Source: Perkinsus olseni | Taxonomy: Eukaryota > Perkinsozoa > Perkinsida > Perkinsidae | DNA: 64,000 nt | Reading direction: 5' to 3' | NCBI GenBank assembly: GCA_013115135.1 | Contig: JABANP010000291.1 | Location: 1 to 64,000, forward strand | Part shown: positions 1 to 11,577 of the stretch, one piece after another | How the letters are laid out: each line of letters starts with the position of its first letter | How positions within the stretch are numbered: the stretch's first letter is position 1 | Notes under the pieces: model-generated | What the model saw: the letters and a program-made list of their open reading frames with translations, nothing else | What the model was told of the DNA's origin: nothing | The model's database searches: none | Program-made: the position numbers and the translations under genes

Positions 1-177
1 TACCCTGACAATGCAAGACCTCCTTTGTCCGCTTCAAGTCCATCCTCACTCACGATATACGCTCTAGGCTTTTGCCTCTATCCTGGATAAAATTTACTAC
101 CACACGATTCACGATACGTTCCCTCGACGTCCCAAATTCCTGTGCGACTGTCTGAGGGGCCGCTGTACGTCGACTAC

Positions 178-503
178 CTTATATGCCGGTCCAAAAATGA
201 CGTCGAATTGGATGCCTTCCGCGACAATAGCGTCAGCGTAGGCCTCAGCTAGCTCCAGCAGCTGGCCTCCCGTCGAGAAGCCGCCTGATCACCAAAGAGC
301 CTTTCCCGTAATACCAACCCTATGCGTGCTATCAACACCACCACAATGGCTGCCCTCGGAAAGCCCAGCCACCCACCGGCGTTGAAAAAATACGGGGAAA
401 CACGGCCGCTCTTCAGCGTGAACTCGCCGAACTTCAAGCAGCCCGCTCCAACGGCCAGAGCAATGAAGTCTGATTGGTACGGGGCAAGCGGGGAAGCGGA
501 CAT
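178..503 (-). CDS. Orotate phosphoribosyltransferase, 5' exons (partial gene)
   Basis: Converts orotate and PRPP to orotidine monophosphate in de novo pyrimidine synthesis. The first exon (503 down to 377) encodes the family's N-terminal block, with the recognisable stretch [25 protein letters not shown] intron of 110 nt (376 down to 267) follows. The second exon (266 down to 178) continues in frame with [10 protein letters not shown] and [10 protein letters not shown], the next conserved block. A GT follows the AAG codon at 177, so a second intron probably starts there. The expected next block (GIPL-like) is not visible in the remaining 177 bp, so either that intron runs off the window or the gene is truncated. 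An in-frame ATG at 524 is an alternative start; I chose 503 because the homologous part begins just after it. Confidence 0.8.
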
Positions 504-524
504 GGTTTCCAAGAAAACCTTCAA

Positions 525-1139
525 GCCCGATCATCCACTGGAGTGCTGCGAGCCACCCAGCAAAGATGCCCTATGTTCCCTTCGACTGATCTTACAACGT
601 CCCCGATTATCCCAAAACCTTTTCCTCTCACGAAAGGGACAACGTCGGCAAAATGCGAGAGCCCCAAGCGTACTAGAGGAGTCCTTCCTCCACTGCATCC
701 CTTCCGAACACCCAACACAACAAAGGCTCGTCGCAGTAGTAACTCAGTATACGTTAATCGATCATCATCAGTCCCGAGGATGGGGCTTCAGCTGATTCCG
801 GACCCTCCTCAATTCTAGTGACACACACTCGGCAGCGTCGAGAGGCCATCGACCGGAGCGCTGTGAGGGATGCCCACAGCATTTGATGCGGTCGAAGGTG
901 AGCAATCGGCCTGATCATCGAAGGACCTTTCAAGGAGGAAAAATAATGATGCTACCGGATCCCTAACGAACCACCGAAGGTAGCGTTCAAACAATCTAGC
1001 TTTCGACGGATCCACAAATATTGTCTGATAGTTGTGAGAATAACGTGACGATAACATCAAAATCACTAAGCATAACTCTCTCTGATGCCCATAGCTCTAC
1101 GGCATGAAATACCGAATCATCAACCGTACCCAACCATCG
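525..1139. other. Stretch without recognised gene
   Basis: Only short open frames occur here (about 60-160 codons), on both strands and overlapping one another. None has a recognisable motif. It may include the upstream region of the orotate phosphoribosyltransferase gene, which is transcribed leftwards. Confidence 0.4.
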
Positions 1140-2004
1140 TTACCTATTCGATCTGCTCTTAGCCCTCCTCCGCCGGCGAGCCTCCTTGACTTTAACCCGC
1201 ACCGTGAAGTCCCCCGCTGCAGAATCGGGCGTAGCAGTGACCTCGTCCAAAGTCCAATCTATCCGCTTGGCACCTGTACAAGCCAGCACTCTTGCCTTCC
1301 GCGAATATGTATCGAATCCGAGAGGCGATTCTCTCCCTGTGGACATGTCATTTCCAATATAGAGGATACGTGATGGATAAACAAGGACAGACGATAGAGA
1401 TTCTCTAACCCAAGCTCGGCCCCCTACTACCCATCTCCCCAAGGAAGCGCTTGCAGGCAGCACCGATGGCCGCTTCAATAAAGCGATCCTCCGGTACTTC
1501 CTTATCCTCACTATCGCCGCCGAGTTTGAATGCGCAGTGAAGGGTGACTACAATGGGCAGCTCGGCCGTACTATCATTCATAAGTTGAACACTATCGAGG
1601 ATATCTTTGCGCACAGAAAAGATTCCTCCAGGAGAACCACCGCGATTGACAACATCACTTGCACGCAACTTGCCTCCATAGGGGAGTGGGTCAATACAAA
1701 ACATCAGAAAATAGTCGGCGATCAAACAGCCCGGAATCTTACAGGGACGGAAATATGCAAGTATAGCGTCGATGATGATGATGATGATGATTGTGGTGGT
1801 GATAGCGGCTGAGGTGACCTCCTTGGCCCTCAGCCCCAACGAGGCGCAGGATACGCCATTACATAGCCAGTCGACTGAGCAGGGTAAGAATTGATGGTCG
1901 GCCCCGATGGCCCTGCTGTCGTGGCCGAGGGGCGTTGACGTTGCTCTTGCTCTTCCCTGAGGTAATACAACGATCTTGCGACACCGACGAGGTATTCCCG
2001 CCAC
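1140..2004 (-). CDS. Unrecognised open frames, possible exons
   Basis: Two overlapping minus-strand frames (1405-2004 with 199 codons and 1140-1511 with 123 codons) could be parts of one gene joined by an intron or separated by a frameshift. The part from about 1790 down to 1405 has a balanced, protein-like composition. A GAT repeat at 1771-1791 gives a run of isoleucines in this frame. I recognise no domain. These could equally be chance frames in a GC-neutral intergenic region. Confidence 0.25.
1771..1791 (+). repeat. (GAT)n microsatellite
   Basis: About seven GAT units in a row, flanked by further GTG/GGT-rich sequence. Confidence 0.9.
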
Positions 2005-4640
2005 TAACCAAATCGATGCCAGAGGAGAGTCATCACGTACTACTGTATGATGATTCCACCCACTCCCGTTGTTCGACGAGAATGATGCTCATGCACGATG
2101 TACAGTAGCAAGTCGGGCCGCCGAGAGTGTTCAGTCCTCTATGGCGATGATTCAGGCCGTAACGAAAAAATAAGAGCAAGGATGAGGCCATGATGCCACG
2201 AGGCAGCAGCTGCCGCTGAGGCCCCAGGCATCCCTCAGCCCAAAATTCGATGTACAGCGAGTCCCAATGGCCAGAGTGTTATGTCTTTCACGAGATCCCC
2301 CTGAGTTCTCCAGCAATAGCTGAAATACAGCATGTGGTAACGGAAAAATGCAACATGCAAGTTTCCCCCATGACACGTTCATGAATAAGGCCACTATCCC
2401 ATGTGGTCCAAGAACGGTAATCGAACGTTCGAAGCCCTGAGTCCGTATCTGCCGACCGCTGCCTAAAGCCCCAGCTGGCACAGTGGCCATATTTTTACAT
2501 GTCGCATAGTGGACACATATCGCATTTTTTCGGTATAAACTGTATCGGATGGTGTGATAGCACACAATTCAACTCGCAATAAAAATCAACGCCCGCTACA
2601 TCACCCACAACGGAGCCATACCGCCTCGCGTGACGTAGTCGTAACACTAACCCTTCCAGGAGCCGACATCGGACTACGACCACTACAACCCTTACACTTG
2701 GTGAGTGTCGCGAATAAGCCTCAGAATGCGACGGTGCACCGACGCCGGAGTGTAAGAGAGCCCCCCTAGCCTTACTTGTATATAATAGCCGCCTGCAGCT
2801 GCGTAACGGCTTTTTGCCTCAACGCCCGAACCTCGAACTGCTTCCTAGATGTCGACCTTATCTCCCGAAGATACGCTTCGATGTCGATCGAGTTGGACCT
2901 GATGTCTCCATCGCCAGCGGAACTGACCACCATATCTAATCCCTACTGTAAGCACCGGACACAGGCTACTCGATGGATGCGGGCATGAGACTATCCACAC
3001 TGACCTCCCATCAGCAACGATTGAAATGCTACTTAATGATCGACATTTCAAAGGACCTGCGCCGAAGTCATTCCTGGCCGAAAGCACTGGGTTCTGCGCC
3101 CTTAGCCACGATAAGCCGAGGCTCGCAGATATATTATCCACAACTACTAGCCGTTGACCGATGGCATCCACCCCTACTACTTCAGAGCATCATCCAACCC
3201 AAGCAGCCACTCGTCTAAGGAGCAATCCTCCTCCACCAACTCCAACACCTACTACCAGAAATCAGCAAGCCATCTGCCAGCTGCTTCCCCTACTACCTGC
3301 GCTCCTAGCTCCGACTTGAGCTTGCTCTCCTGCTCATCAGCATTGGTAGAATCAGTGCTAGCCGTTGACTTAGGGCCCGCTAGCCATACTTGGGCCTGTG
3401 GAAAGAGAGAGAATGCAGAGAAATCACCATACACAATTATGCTTTTCCGATACATGAAGCCACCGTCACCACAATGGTACGGACAGATGCCGCCGCCTAA
3501 CGCAGGTTGCACGGTAATCAGCTCGCCATAATGAATTCCTCCAAGCTATCGACTAGGGTAGCGGTCTAGCACAGACCCAAGATACTACCTCCTTCACTGC
3601 TGTGGCCGCCGTCTCTCGAGCAAGGTTATACTCTCGGGTCTTCTCGATCAATTCCGTGGTGCGATCCTCGACCTAATCAACCACATCATGGCGCATTTTA
3701 TCGTTCACAATGTTCAGCCCGCCTCGTAGCGATTGCATTCCAATTTTTCAGGCCTCGAGAATATTCTCCACTTTCAGAGGCGGAGCGATGCGGATTCAAA
3801 TCGCCCTACTACAGTACCTCCTGCAAGCGGAGCTTCGCAGCATAGGCGCTTTGTCGTCGGTCATTACCAGCAGCACTTGAGGAATTCTGAACGACTCCAG
3901 AGGGCTGAACCTGAGCCACGGCAGCCGAGGTCCTGTCAATCATTATGTCAGCTAAAGGGGCGCTGCAACCGAGGATGATGAAGGTAACTACGATGAGGCA
4001 ACTACTACCTTCGATGCTGCTGGCTGACCGATTCCTCCCGTCGCCGTTGGCCCGTTGACGGGGCGTATCTGTCAAGACCCCATAACATACACGAAATCAA
4101 TGCATATCTGATAGTACCGTCTGCGGCTGCTGCTGCTGTTGTTGTTGTGGAGGGCCTGTGCTGTAGACCGGGGGATCCGCAGAGAACGTGCCTGTCACAG
4201 CCGACTGATATCCAGGCCAGCCCGAACGCCGCGAGCCAGGTCTTAGACAAAACGGGAGCGATCTACTTTCGTGAAAGCACAATAAAGTTACCAAGCGTCA
4301 GTTCCATACGGTCGGTCGGTGAGAAAATTTGAGAATTCAAAGTTGTTCACGAAGTTTTGAAACTCCCTCTGTAGTACTTGCTATTATTGTGATGAGCTCC
4401 GGTAGTGTACTTGAATACGGGCTCCAGGTATTGAGGTAGGGCAGGTAGACCATACCATTATGGTCCACATGCTGATGCCTGGGCTTAATGGACATACCCG
4501 CTGTAGGGGAAACAAAACATCGGGGAGGGACCGACGGGTAGGGAGGATCTGAGGAGAGGACATCCTCGTTGCAAGGAGGCGTGAGTGGTGATTACCGAAG
4601 TATACAGTCATGGGAATGTTGTATGTAGCGCGAGAAATTT
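2005..4640. other. Stretch without recognised gene
   Basis: Many short frames on both strands (for example minus 3252-3512 and minus 2845-3171) have protein-like composition but no domain I can name. A CTG/TTG triplet run lies at about 4128-4148. There is no TIR, LTR or tRNA-like module in this stretch that I can support. It could hold an intron-rich host gene. Confidence 0.35.
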
Positions 4641-4660
4641 AGGGGCGGGCATGAGCAGGC

Positions 4661-5436
4661 GCCGGCGCTACCGGCGGGCTAAGAGTAAGGGGCCAAAAAA
4701 GTGGGATCTTTTGAGTTGACCGTCAGAATTTCTTCAAACTACGCACATCAACTAGGCTTCGGTTAACTTAGAAATTAGTGTTGTTCGCAGCTCACGAGAT
4801 TCGCTCGTAGTCGAGAAGGAAATGTGGAAAGTTGCCAGACGCGCGCTAACTGATCAGCGCAACTAGAAATAATGCTGTCTCCGCGCACAATTCGGCTGCC
4901 TCCACGCTAGCGGCTGTCCCCACGCGCAATTCGTAGTTGAGTTGGTAGAGCACTCGACCAGTAACCCACTTCACGTAGGTTCGATCTCGTGAGATACAAC
5001 ATTCTCGAGCAATTTCGTAAAATTGCAGCTGAACGTCTGACATGATCTATAGCCTTATAGCTACATCCAAACCGCTCAGATGATCGATTTTCACATATCG
5101 TCACGATTCGCTAAGTATAAACAGGAGTAGCACCCGCCTAATAGGCAGGGCAGCGGCTCGGACAGGATCCCTGGCCGAGCCGTCTCAGGCACCATTTGCT
5201 CCGGGTTCTTTGTTCCCGTCAGCGTTCGCTGATCGTTGTTCGCGTCTAGCGTTGCATCACGAGCGCGTGGATAGCTGTGTACAGCTATTTGACACGCATG
5301 TCCGTCAATTATTCTGACGCCGCTCTCTCGCCGGTATCCTGGGTGTGTAACGCGCCGGTCTCGCCAGAGACAAAACAACACGCACTACAATAAAATCTTG
5401 CGCGCTGGGGTGGGGGCCCCGGGCGCGCGCTTAATG
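4661..5436 (+). repeat. 777-bp tandem repeat, copy A
   Basis: The block starting at CCGGCGCTACCGG is repeated almost unchanged at 5438, so the period is about 777 bp. Within the unit are sub-repeats of the type CTGTCTCCGCGCACAAT, a tRNA-like module at about 4932-4993 and a GGGGCCCCGGGCGCGC block near the end. Short frames inside both copies translate almost identically because the copies are near-identical, not because they are conserved genes. Confidence 0.85.
4932..4993 (+). tRNA. tRNA-like module in repeat copy A
   Basis: The sequence shows a D-arm-like GTTGGTAGAGCAC followed at the right distance by a T-arm-like GTAGGTTCGATC, which match the internal A and B boxes of Pol III promoters. 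The anticodon stem and acceptor stem do not fold cleanly, so this is a tRNA-derived module and not a confident tRNA gene. Confidence 0.4.
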
Positions 5437-5437
5437 G

Positions 5438-6208
5438 CCGGCGCTACCGGCGGGCTAAGAGTAAGGGGTCAAAAAAGTGGGATCTTTTGATTTCACCGTC
5501 AGAATTTCTTCACACTACGCACGTCAACTAGGCTTCGGTTAACTTAGAAATTAGTGTTGTTCGCAGCTCACGAGATTCGCTCGTAGTCGAGAAGGAAATG
5601 TGTAAAGTTGCCAGACGCGCGCTAACTGATCAGCGCAACTAGAAATAATGCTGTCTCCGCGCACAATTCGGCTGCCTCCACGCTAGCGGCTGTCCCCACG
5701 CGCAATTCGTAGTTGAGTTGGTAGAGCACTCGACCAGTAACCCACTTCACGTAGGTTCGATCTCGTGAGATACAACATTCTCGAGCAATTTCGTAAAATT
5801 GCAGCTGAACGTCTGACATGATCTATAGCCTTATAGCTACATCCAAATCGCTCAAATGATCGATTTTCACATATCGTCACGATTCGCTAAGTATAAACAG
5901 GAGTAGCACGCGCCGAACAGGCAGGGCAGCGGCTCGGACAGGATCCCTGGCCGAGCCGTTTCAGGCACCATTTGCTTTGGGTTCTTTGTTCCCGTCAGCG
6001 TTCGCTGATCGTTGTTCGCGTCTAGCGTTGCATCACGAGCGCGTGGATAGCTGTGTGCAGCTATTCGACACGCGCATGTCCGTCAATCATTCTGACGTCG
6101 CTCTCTCGCCGGTATCCTGGGTGGTAAGGCGCCGGGTTTGCCAAAAACCATAAACTGTCGCGCAAGCGACGCATCAGCGAGCCTGGGCAGGGCCCCGGGC
6201 GAGCGCAC
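5438..6208 (+). repeat. 777-bp tandem repeat, copy B
   Basis: Second copy of the unit at 4661-5436, with a few substitutions and a small number of indels. The tRNA-like module is at about 5708-5769. The copies are in direct orientation with almost no spacer. The right end diverges after GGGCCCCGGGCGAGCGC. Confidence 0.85.
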
Positions 6209-6477
6209 AAATCCCCCGGCGACGACCGGCTCTAAGGAAAAGCGACCAGAACTACCCCCTTTTTTCTAACCTACCCATTCAAATCGACTCAAATTTTGCA
6301 TGATAAGAGATAATTGTCTAATTAGAAAATATATGTAGGTCGCGTCTGCTCAACATAGTTTCACTGCAAGAAGGAACTTTCTCAAATTGACCGCGTGCAC
6401 CCATCTGCGCAAGATTCTCGCTGTCTCCGCGCACAATCAGCAGCCTCTGCGCAAGATTGAGATGTCTCCTCGCGCAA

Positions 6478-6543
6478 TCAGGAGTCGAGTAGGCAGAGCG
6501 ACTGACCGGTAACCTATGTCTCGCAGGTTCGTTCCTGGTATAG
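6478..6543 (+). tRNA. Third, diverged tRNA-like module
   Basis: GTAGGCAGAGCGAC followed by GCAGGTTCGTTCC repeats the A-box/B-box arrangement of the modules at 4932 and 5708. It is preceded by the same CTCCGCGCACAAT sub-repeats (6424-6475). It looks like a decayed third copy just before the AT-rich Helitron begins. Confidence 0.35.
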
Positions 6544-7116
6544 GGGAAATTTTCAAACAATTGTTTGGTGATAATCCGCGAATTTATTTGTGATATTTCA
6601 AGTCTGATAGTGCGACGCACTTAGCGCGTGGTTATTGGGTTGGGGGCATATTTGGTGTTAAGAGATATTTTGAATATTATTGTTAGCTAAGTTGTTAATA
6701 TAATTGTGGTTCTGATTCCGGAGAGGAGTATAAGAACTCCGTGGATAATATTGTGGAGACGATATCTTGAAGTAGAAAGAGATGGTAATAATGTGGTTGT
6801 TTATGTCGTTGTGGATTATCAATGGTGGCGAGTGGTCAATATCTTGATAGCGTGGAGTTATTCAGGTGAATGAATTATCGAGTGGAGTTCTGTGTCAGAA
6901 CTCCTGAACAGAGTTATTGATGTTGATCTTGGTGTTTCTAATAGAAACTTTCAATTGTGTAATGTGGCATGCAAACAGAGTTGGACGTGAGATGATGGCT
7001 ATGCGAAGAATCCCCGTCGGGGATTGAGTTACTTTTGAAATTATAGTTTCGAGAATTAAAGACTTAAACAAGGAATAATATCATTTGTAAATTATTCTTT
7101 CAAAGTTTTTCGTTTC

Positions 7117-10100
7117 ATGCTTATTCAGAAAGTTCGACGTAAAACGATACCGCGGAATAAATGTATGTCATGTGGGAGATTCTGTGGGACATCTGTGCGG
7201 CAGTGTATTCAATGCCTGCTAAGAGCTCGAAATAAGAAGGGTCATGGCATTCGTAGTGGTTATGCGAGAAAGGCATGTCAAGGCGATGGCAAGAGAGTTG
7301 AAGCGAAGTGTCATATTTGCTGTAGAATTTCTACGCATTGCTATCCATTGGTATTTATTAATACGGAGAAATGTATTAGAACATCATCGTATTTCTCATG
7401 GGTTGGTAGGAAGAGACAGTCTTGGAAACTTTGTGGTGATTGTTATTCATACTTTATTCTGAAGAAGGGAGGCTGGCGTTATGCATGGCCTGCAGTGCTG
7501 TATTCTGTTCTACTTTATAATGGAACCCCGAGCAGAATTAGACAAATCATGAGAGATATAATCCCAGTGGAGCTCCTGTGGTCGTGGGTGGATTTGCATC
7601 AATTAGTCTCAATGAAGCGAAATGATAGAACTAATATTACTGATTTCACTCATATGTTCGAATGTCATCCGTTACCAAATAATTTCATGAAAGTTGATGA
7701 ATTCGTAGACGCTTCCGTCAAGTATACAATGCCCAAGATTTTATGCCCATTGGGTTGCCATATATGCCTTTTGAATGGAGGTGTTGGTTATTTGTCATTT
7801 GCACATATGATAAATTACTATTATGCAAAGTTCAAGTTGTTTCATGCGGATGGCCGTTTACTTAGAGGTGTAGCACCGGGATGGTTGAATGGTATGCCTA
7901 GTGTCGGATTATTTGGGAGTGGAAAGGTATGTTAGTTTAGTATGTGGTGAACAACTTTGAATTGATTCCATTTTCAGGTAGTACCTGGTTGTGAAGTGCA
8001 CCAAACGCGTGGTTTAGTGATTATTACATGTGAAGGCCATCAGCGTGGGAGCTATCGTCAAGTAGTTCATATGGTGACGAATCCATTATCCAATGTGACA
8101 GCATCAGTTATGGCGGATAATACTACGCTTGCAACTGTGAAGCCTAGGGTACTGAAGCTGGGTCGTGGAGGTTTTTTGTGTAGTACGTGGGGTCTATATG
8201 CTGCACATCAATCCTCTTGTGGTATCAGTACTTTCAGTTTGACGGATGATCGTCGTTGGAATTATGTATCGGATATGGCAGCGAAAGTTAGTAAATTGGT
8301 GATAGATCATAGACCTGATGTTTTGCAGTACTTGTATCATAGAGTAATGATGGATACTCTACCTGCTTCGGTGGTGAGAGATTTGATCGATACTCATACG
8401 ACTGTTTCGGATAATGCAGTGCAAAAGGCATTGTTACGCGGTAGCTTCATTTGCCCTTTGGATGCAATCAATATGAGGGAACGAGATCGGAAATTGAGGC
8501 AACATGATGACTGCCCGTCGTATGCTTATGTTCATCCACTGACCAGTTATGGGGCACGGCCTCTTACTCCTCCTGTGTGGAAGCTAAGATATCCTTCTAA
8601 CAGCGAATATGATTCAGTTACTATGTTGATTTGGGTGATTTTAACATTTGCATCTGTGAGTGATATTTTCACTCGTTGTATGACTGACACAACTAGAGTT
8701 ATAGATCGACGCCTTTTTTGGAATATGACGTGTGTGAAGTATTTACAGAAGATTCTTAATAGTTTTTTGACTAATGATCTCCCACGGGAAAGGCAGTTGA
8801 CTCGTTCGTTGTGTCGTCTTCGAAGGTCGATTATTCGATCACTTGATGTTATTGATTCTGATGAGGTTCGACGTAGAGGGATATCTGTGCCTCTGCATCA
8901 TGTTGCTGACATGTTCTGTCTAATGTGCTTGGATATGCAAGTTGGTGTTGGTATTATTGATGATAATGGAGTATTAACTGTGTTTAACGATGATGGTGGT
9001 AGAATTGTTCTACTGGTTACTTTTAATAGGAGAAATAGGAATCGGATGAGTAGTCGGAGCCTTGCTGTGTTGAATGAGGAGCCTAGGAACCTTCAAGTAG
9101 TTGCTGTAGTGAGCGCTAAGTCGGTGTACAAATTACCGTATGCGTATTTCCGGCATGGCGGTCAGTGGCAAGGTTGGTGGTTTGCTAAGCCGTACGAACA
9201 TCCACACGAATGCTCGATATCTCTTGATGACATTTCTGATTCTATTCTGCAGTATGATATTTGTTTATTCACGGTGATACCGGATGTGCCTAGCAATGAG
9301 TATAATCGATCTTTGATGGAAGTTGTTGGGGGCCAAAATGTGGTGTATTGTGCTGAGCATAGAGTGCTGTTAGTAAAGGAGGAGTTCCCTGCCAAATGTT
9401 GTTGTACTTATTGTGCTAGGGGAGTATCGAGACTTATTCATAAGGCTTTTGTGTCGTGTCCTTTCAGAGCAAGTTGTCGTGTTGCTGTCTGTCGAAAAGT
9501 ATTTCTCTCTTTGATTGAGAATAGTGATGGTAGTGTTACTTATGTTAGTTGTAATAATCATACCATCAATGATGATACCATTTCATTCTTGAATTGTGAT
9601 CGCCGTACATCAGAACTCGACCCTTGTGCTGCTCTACAGACCAAAGGATCAGTAGAAGGCTCTCCTGGGGATGCATTCAGTTCTGATAATGATGGTGTGC
9701 TATCTGGTGGGATATCATTTGGTGGGGATCCGGATATAAATAGTGATCCGTCGGTGGAGGAACGTCGAGCCGCTTTCGCAACAAATGTGGGGAATGAAAC
9801 ATTTCAAGTTGAAGATATCAATGTTTCTGGAGCATTCTTGTTCAATCATATTTGTGGCGTCTTACACCGTAAAGGTTATCCTTCACATTTACCCCGATAT
9901 GCTCAGCGATATTTCCAGAGTATTATTGCTTCATCGAAGTCGTCAATTGGATTACCGTTGTTGTATCCAGAAAGTTTGCTGTTTACGTCGGTGTTTTGGA
10001 AGATGCTGATTGGACCAGTTGCAGAAGGTGCAGTGCCAGGAGCGTTACCGATTTCACTCTATTCAACTAAGGCTAATTATGGTAGTGGAATATGCTCTTT

Positions 10101-11529
10101 CCGGGACCATTGTATCATTCGTCTACAGGATTGGTCGTCTTCAGTGATATCTGATGCTCGATACATATTGTTTATGTTTGATATTTGCCTTAATGAGATG
10201 TTAAATCATACAACTACAAATTTGGTCATGAAACGGGGATGGGAACATATCAGTGGCGATAATACGGAGGTCAGATTTGCAGATAGAGAGCACTATGTTG
10301 CTTTCGACTCAGCAGATTCTCGAAGGAATGTTCGTCAGTTGGCCGCTATGATTTCAGAAGAGTGCCCTCGTTATTTTGTAACTATCACAGCTAATCAGCA
10401 TGGAACGCCATGTGTGAGTACTATCACAGAACAACGTCATAAATTTGCAGAATCTGATGATAGTGTATCGGATTCGATGCTTGTTGAGAGTTCTTGTGTA
10501 CCTTATGTTGTGGTGTGGTATAATTTCTTATGCTCTTTTATTGAATATTTGTTCCATGGGGGGGATACTGATCTCTTTGGCAATATAACTGCTTATTGGA
10601 TGCGATTTGAGTGGCAGAGTGCTGAGTCTTCGTTGCCACATTGTCATTTATTACTATGGAGTCATGAGCCTATTGACATGTCGACTAAACGAATTGTATG
10701 TTCGCTGCGGCAGTTCCAGTCTTTTAAAGAGAGTATTTTTCTCAAACGACTTGTCAAGACTGAGGCGGAATGGGAAGATGTGTGTGGGGCCTTTCTGATG
10801 TTTCAAAGACATTCATGCGAGAAATCAAAGGGTCGCTGCCAGAAACGAGGCGATGATGGTCAATTGCATTGCAAGGTGCCGTTCTACGAACCTTCGACAT
10901 CTACGCGATATGTAGAGATTTCTGAGAATCTCTCTGATGAAGAATTGTTCATTTATCTGAAATTGGGTTGGGCGGTCTTAGATCCGTTAGGAGGTTATAA
11001 AATCAAGCCTCGTTGGCAGCCTGGTCGATGGTTATATGCTACTGATGGTTTGTATCAATGGTGTCCTGTTAATCCTTATCTATTCTGCATATTTCGATCA
11101 AGCTGTAATGTCCAGCTGGTAGATTACACTATGGCAGCTAGATATTTATCATCGTATGCGGCGGGAGTAGAGGAACATCTAAGAACATCACTATATGCAA
11201 CAGGCGCTTCAACAGTAGGAGCTGTTATTGAGCCGTTAGAGCATGTGAAAATGAAGAAAGATACAGCTGGAAAGCAACAATGTAAAGCGTCTTCACGAAG
11301 ATCTAAGAAAGTTGTTCCTGGGCGGATAGTATCTTTGCCAGAAGCGATATTCTATATCATGAGATTTCGGTATGTATCTACGAGTGCATCCTTCCTACAT
11401 ATCAGAACTGCTCCTGTTGATGAGAGACCTGTCGTGAAGAAGAGTAGGAAGACGTTGACAGCTGTAGAAGCAGCACACGGTTCAACTAATGTTCAACTCG
11501 ATGTACGAGATAATTTGATAGATTTCTAA
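7117..11529 (+). CDS. Helitron Rep protein (zinc finger plus HUH nuclease), two exons
   Basis: Rep nicks and rejoins DNA for Helitron rolling-circle transposition. Exon 1 (7117-7926) begins with a cysteine cluster CMSCGRFCG...QCIQC, a probable zinc finger. A 51-nt GT-AG intron (7927-7977) joins it in phase 0 to exon 2. Counting residues from 7996, the Rep domain shows FVTITANQ (motif 1), LPHCHLLLW with the HUH-type pair at about residues 882-884, and a paired-tyrosine motif YLSSY at about 1050-1054. A conserved post-Rep block containing IFYIMRFRY lies near the C-terminus. The frame closes at 11527 just before the helicase frame, which is in the same frame. Confidence 0.85.
7927..7977 (+). other. 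51-nt GT-AG intron in the Helitron Rep gene
   Basis: GTATGTT at the start and ATTTTCAG at the end are good splice signals. Upstream and downstream codons are both in phase 0, and joining them gives one continuous frame from 7117 to 11529. Unspliced, the frame closes at a TAG inside the intron. Confidence 0.75.
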
Positions 11530-11577
11530 TGTACAGTAGTGTTGTTGTGTTGGTAGTGTTGTTTTACATTTCATCCG

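Noticed and set aside
322..818. Plus-strand ORFs of 114-157 codons at the left edge
   Set aside because: They overlap the opposite-strand orotate phosphoribosyltransferase exon, which has clear homology, and have no motif of their own.
4846..5880. Two pairs of identical 65-codon ORFs
   Set aside because: They are translations of the 777-bp tandem repeat and include the tRNA-like module.
6590..6620. Helitron 5' terminus with hairpin GTGCGACGCAC
   Set aside because: Position fits the composition change, but a 5-bp palindrome is too weak to define an end without a second copy.
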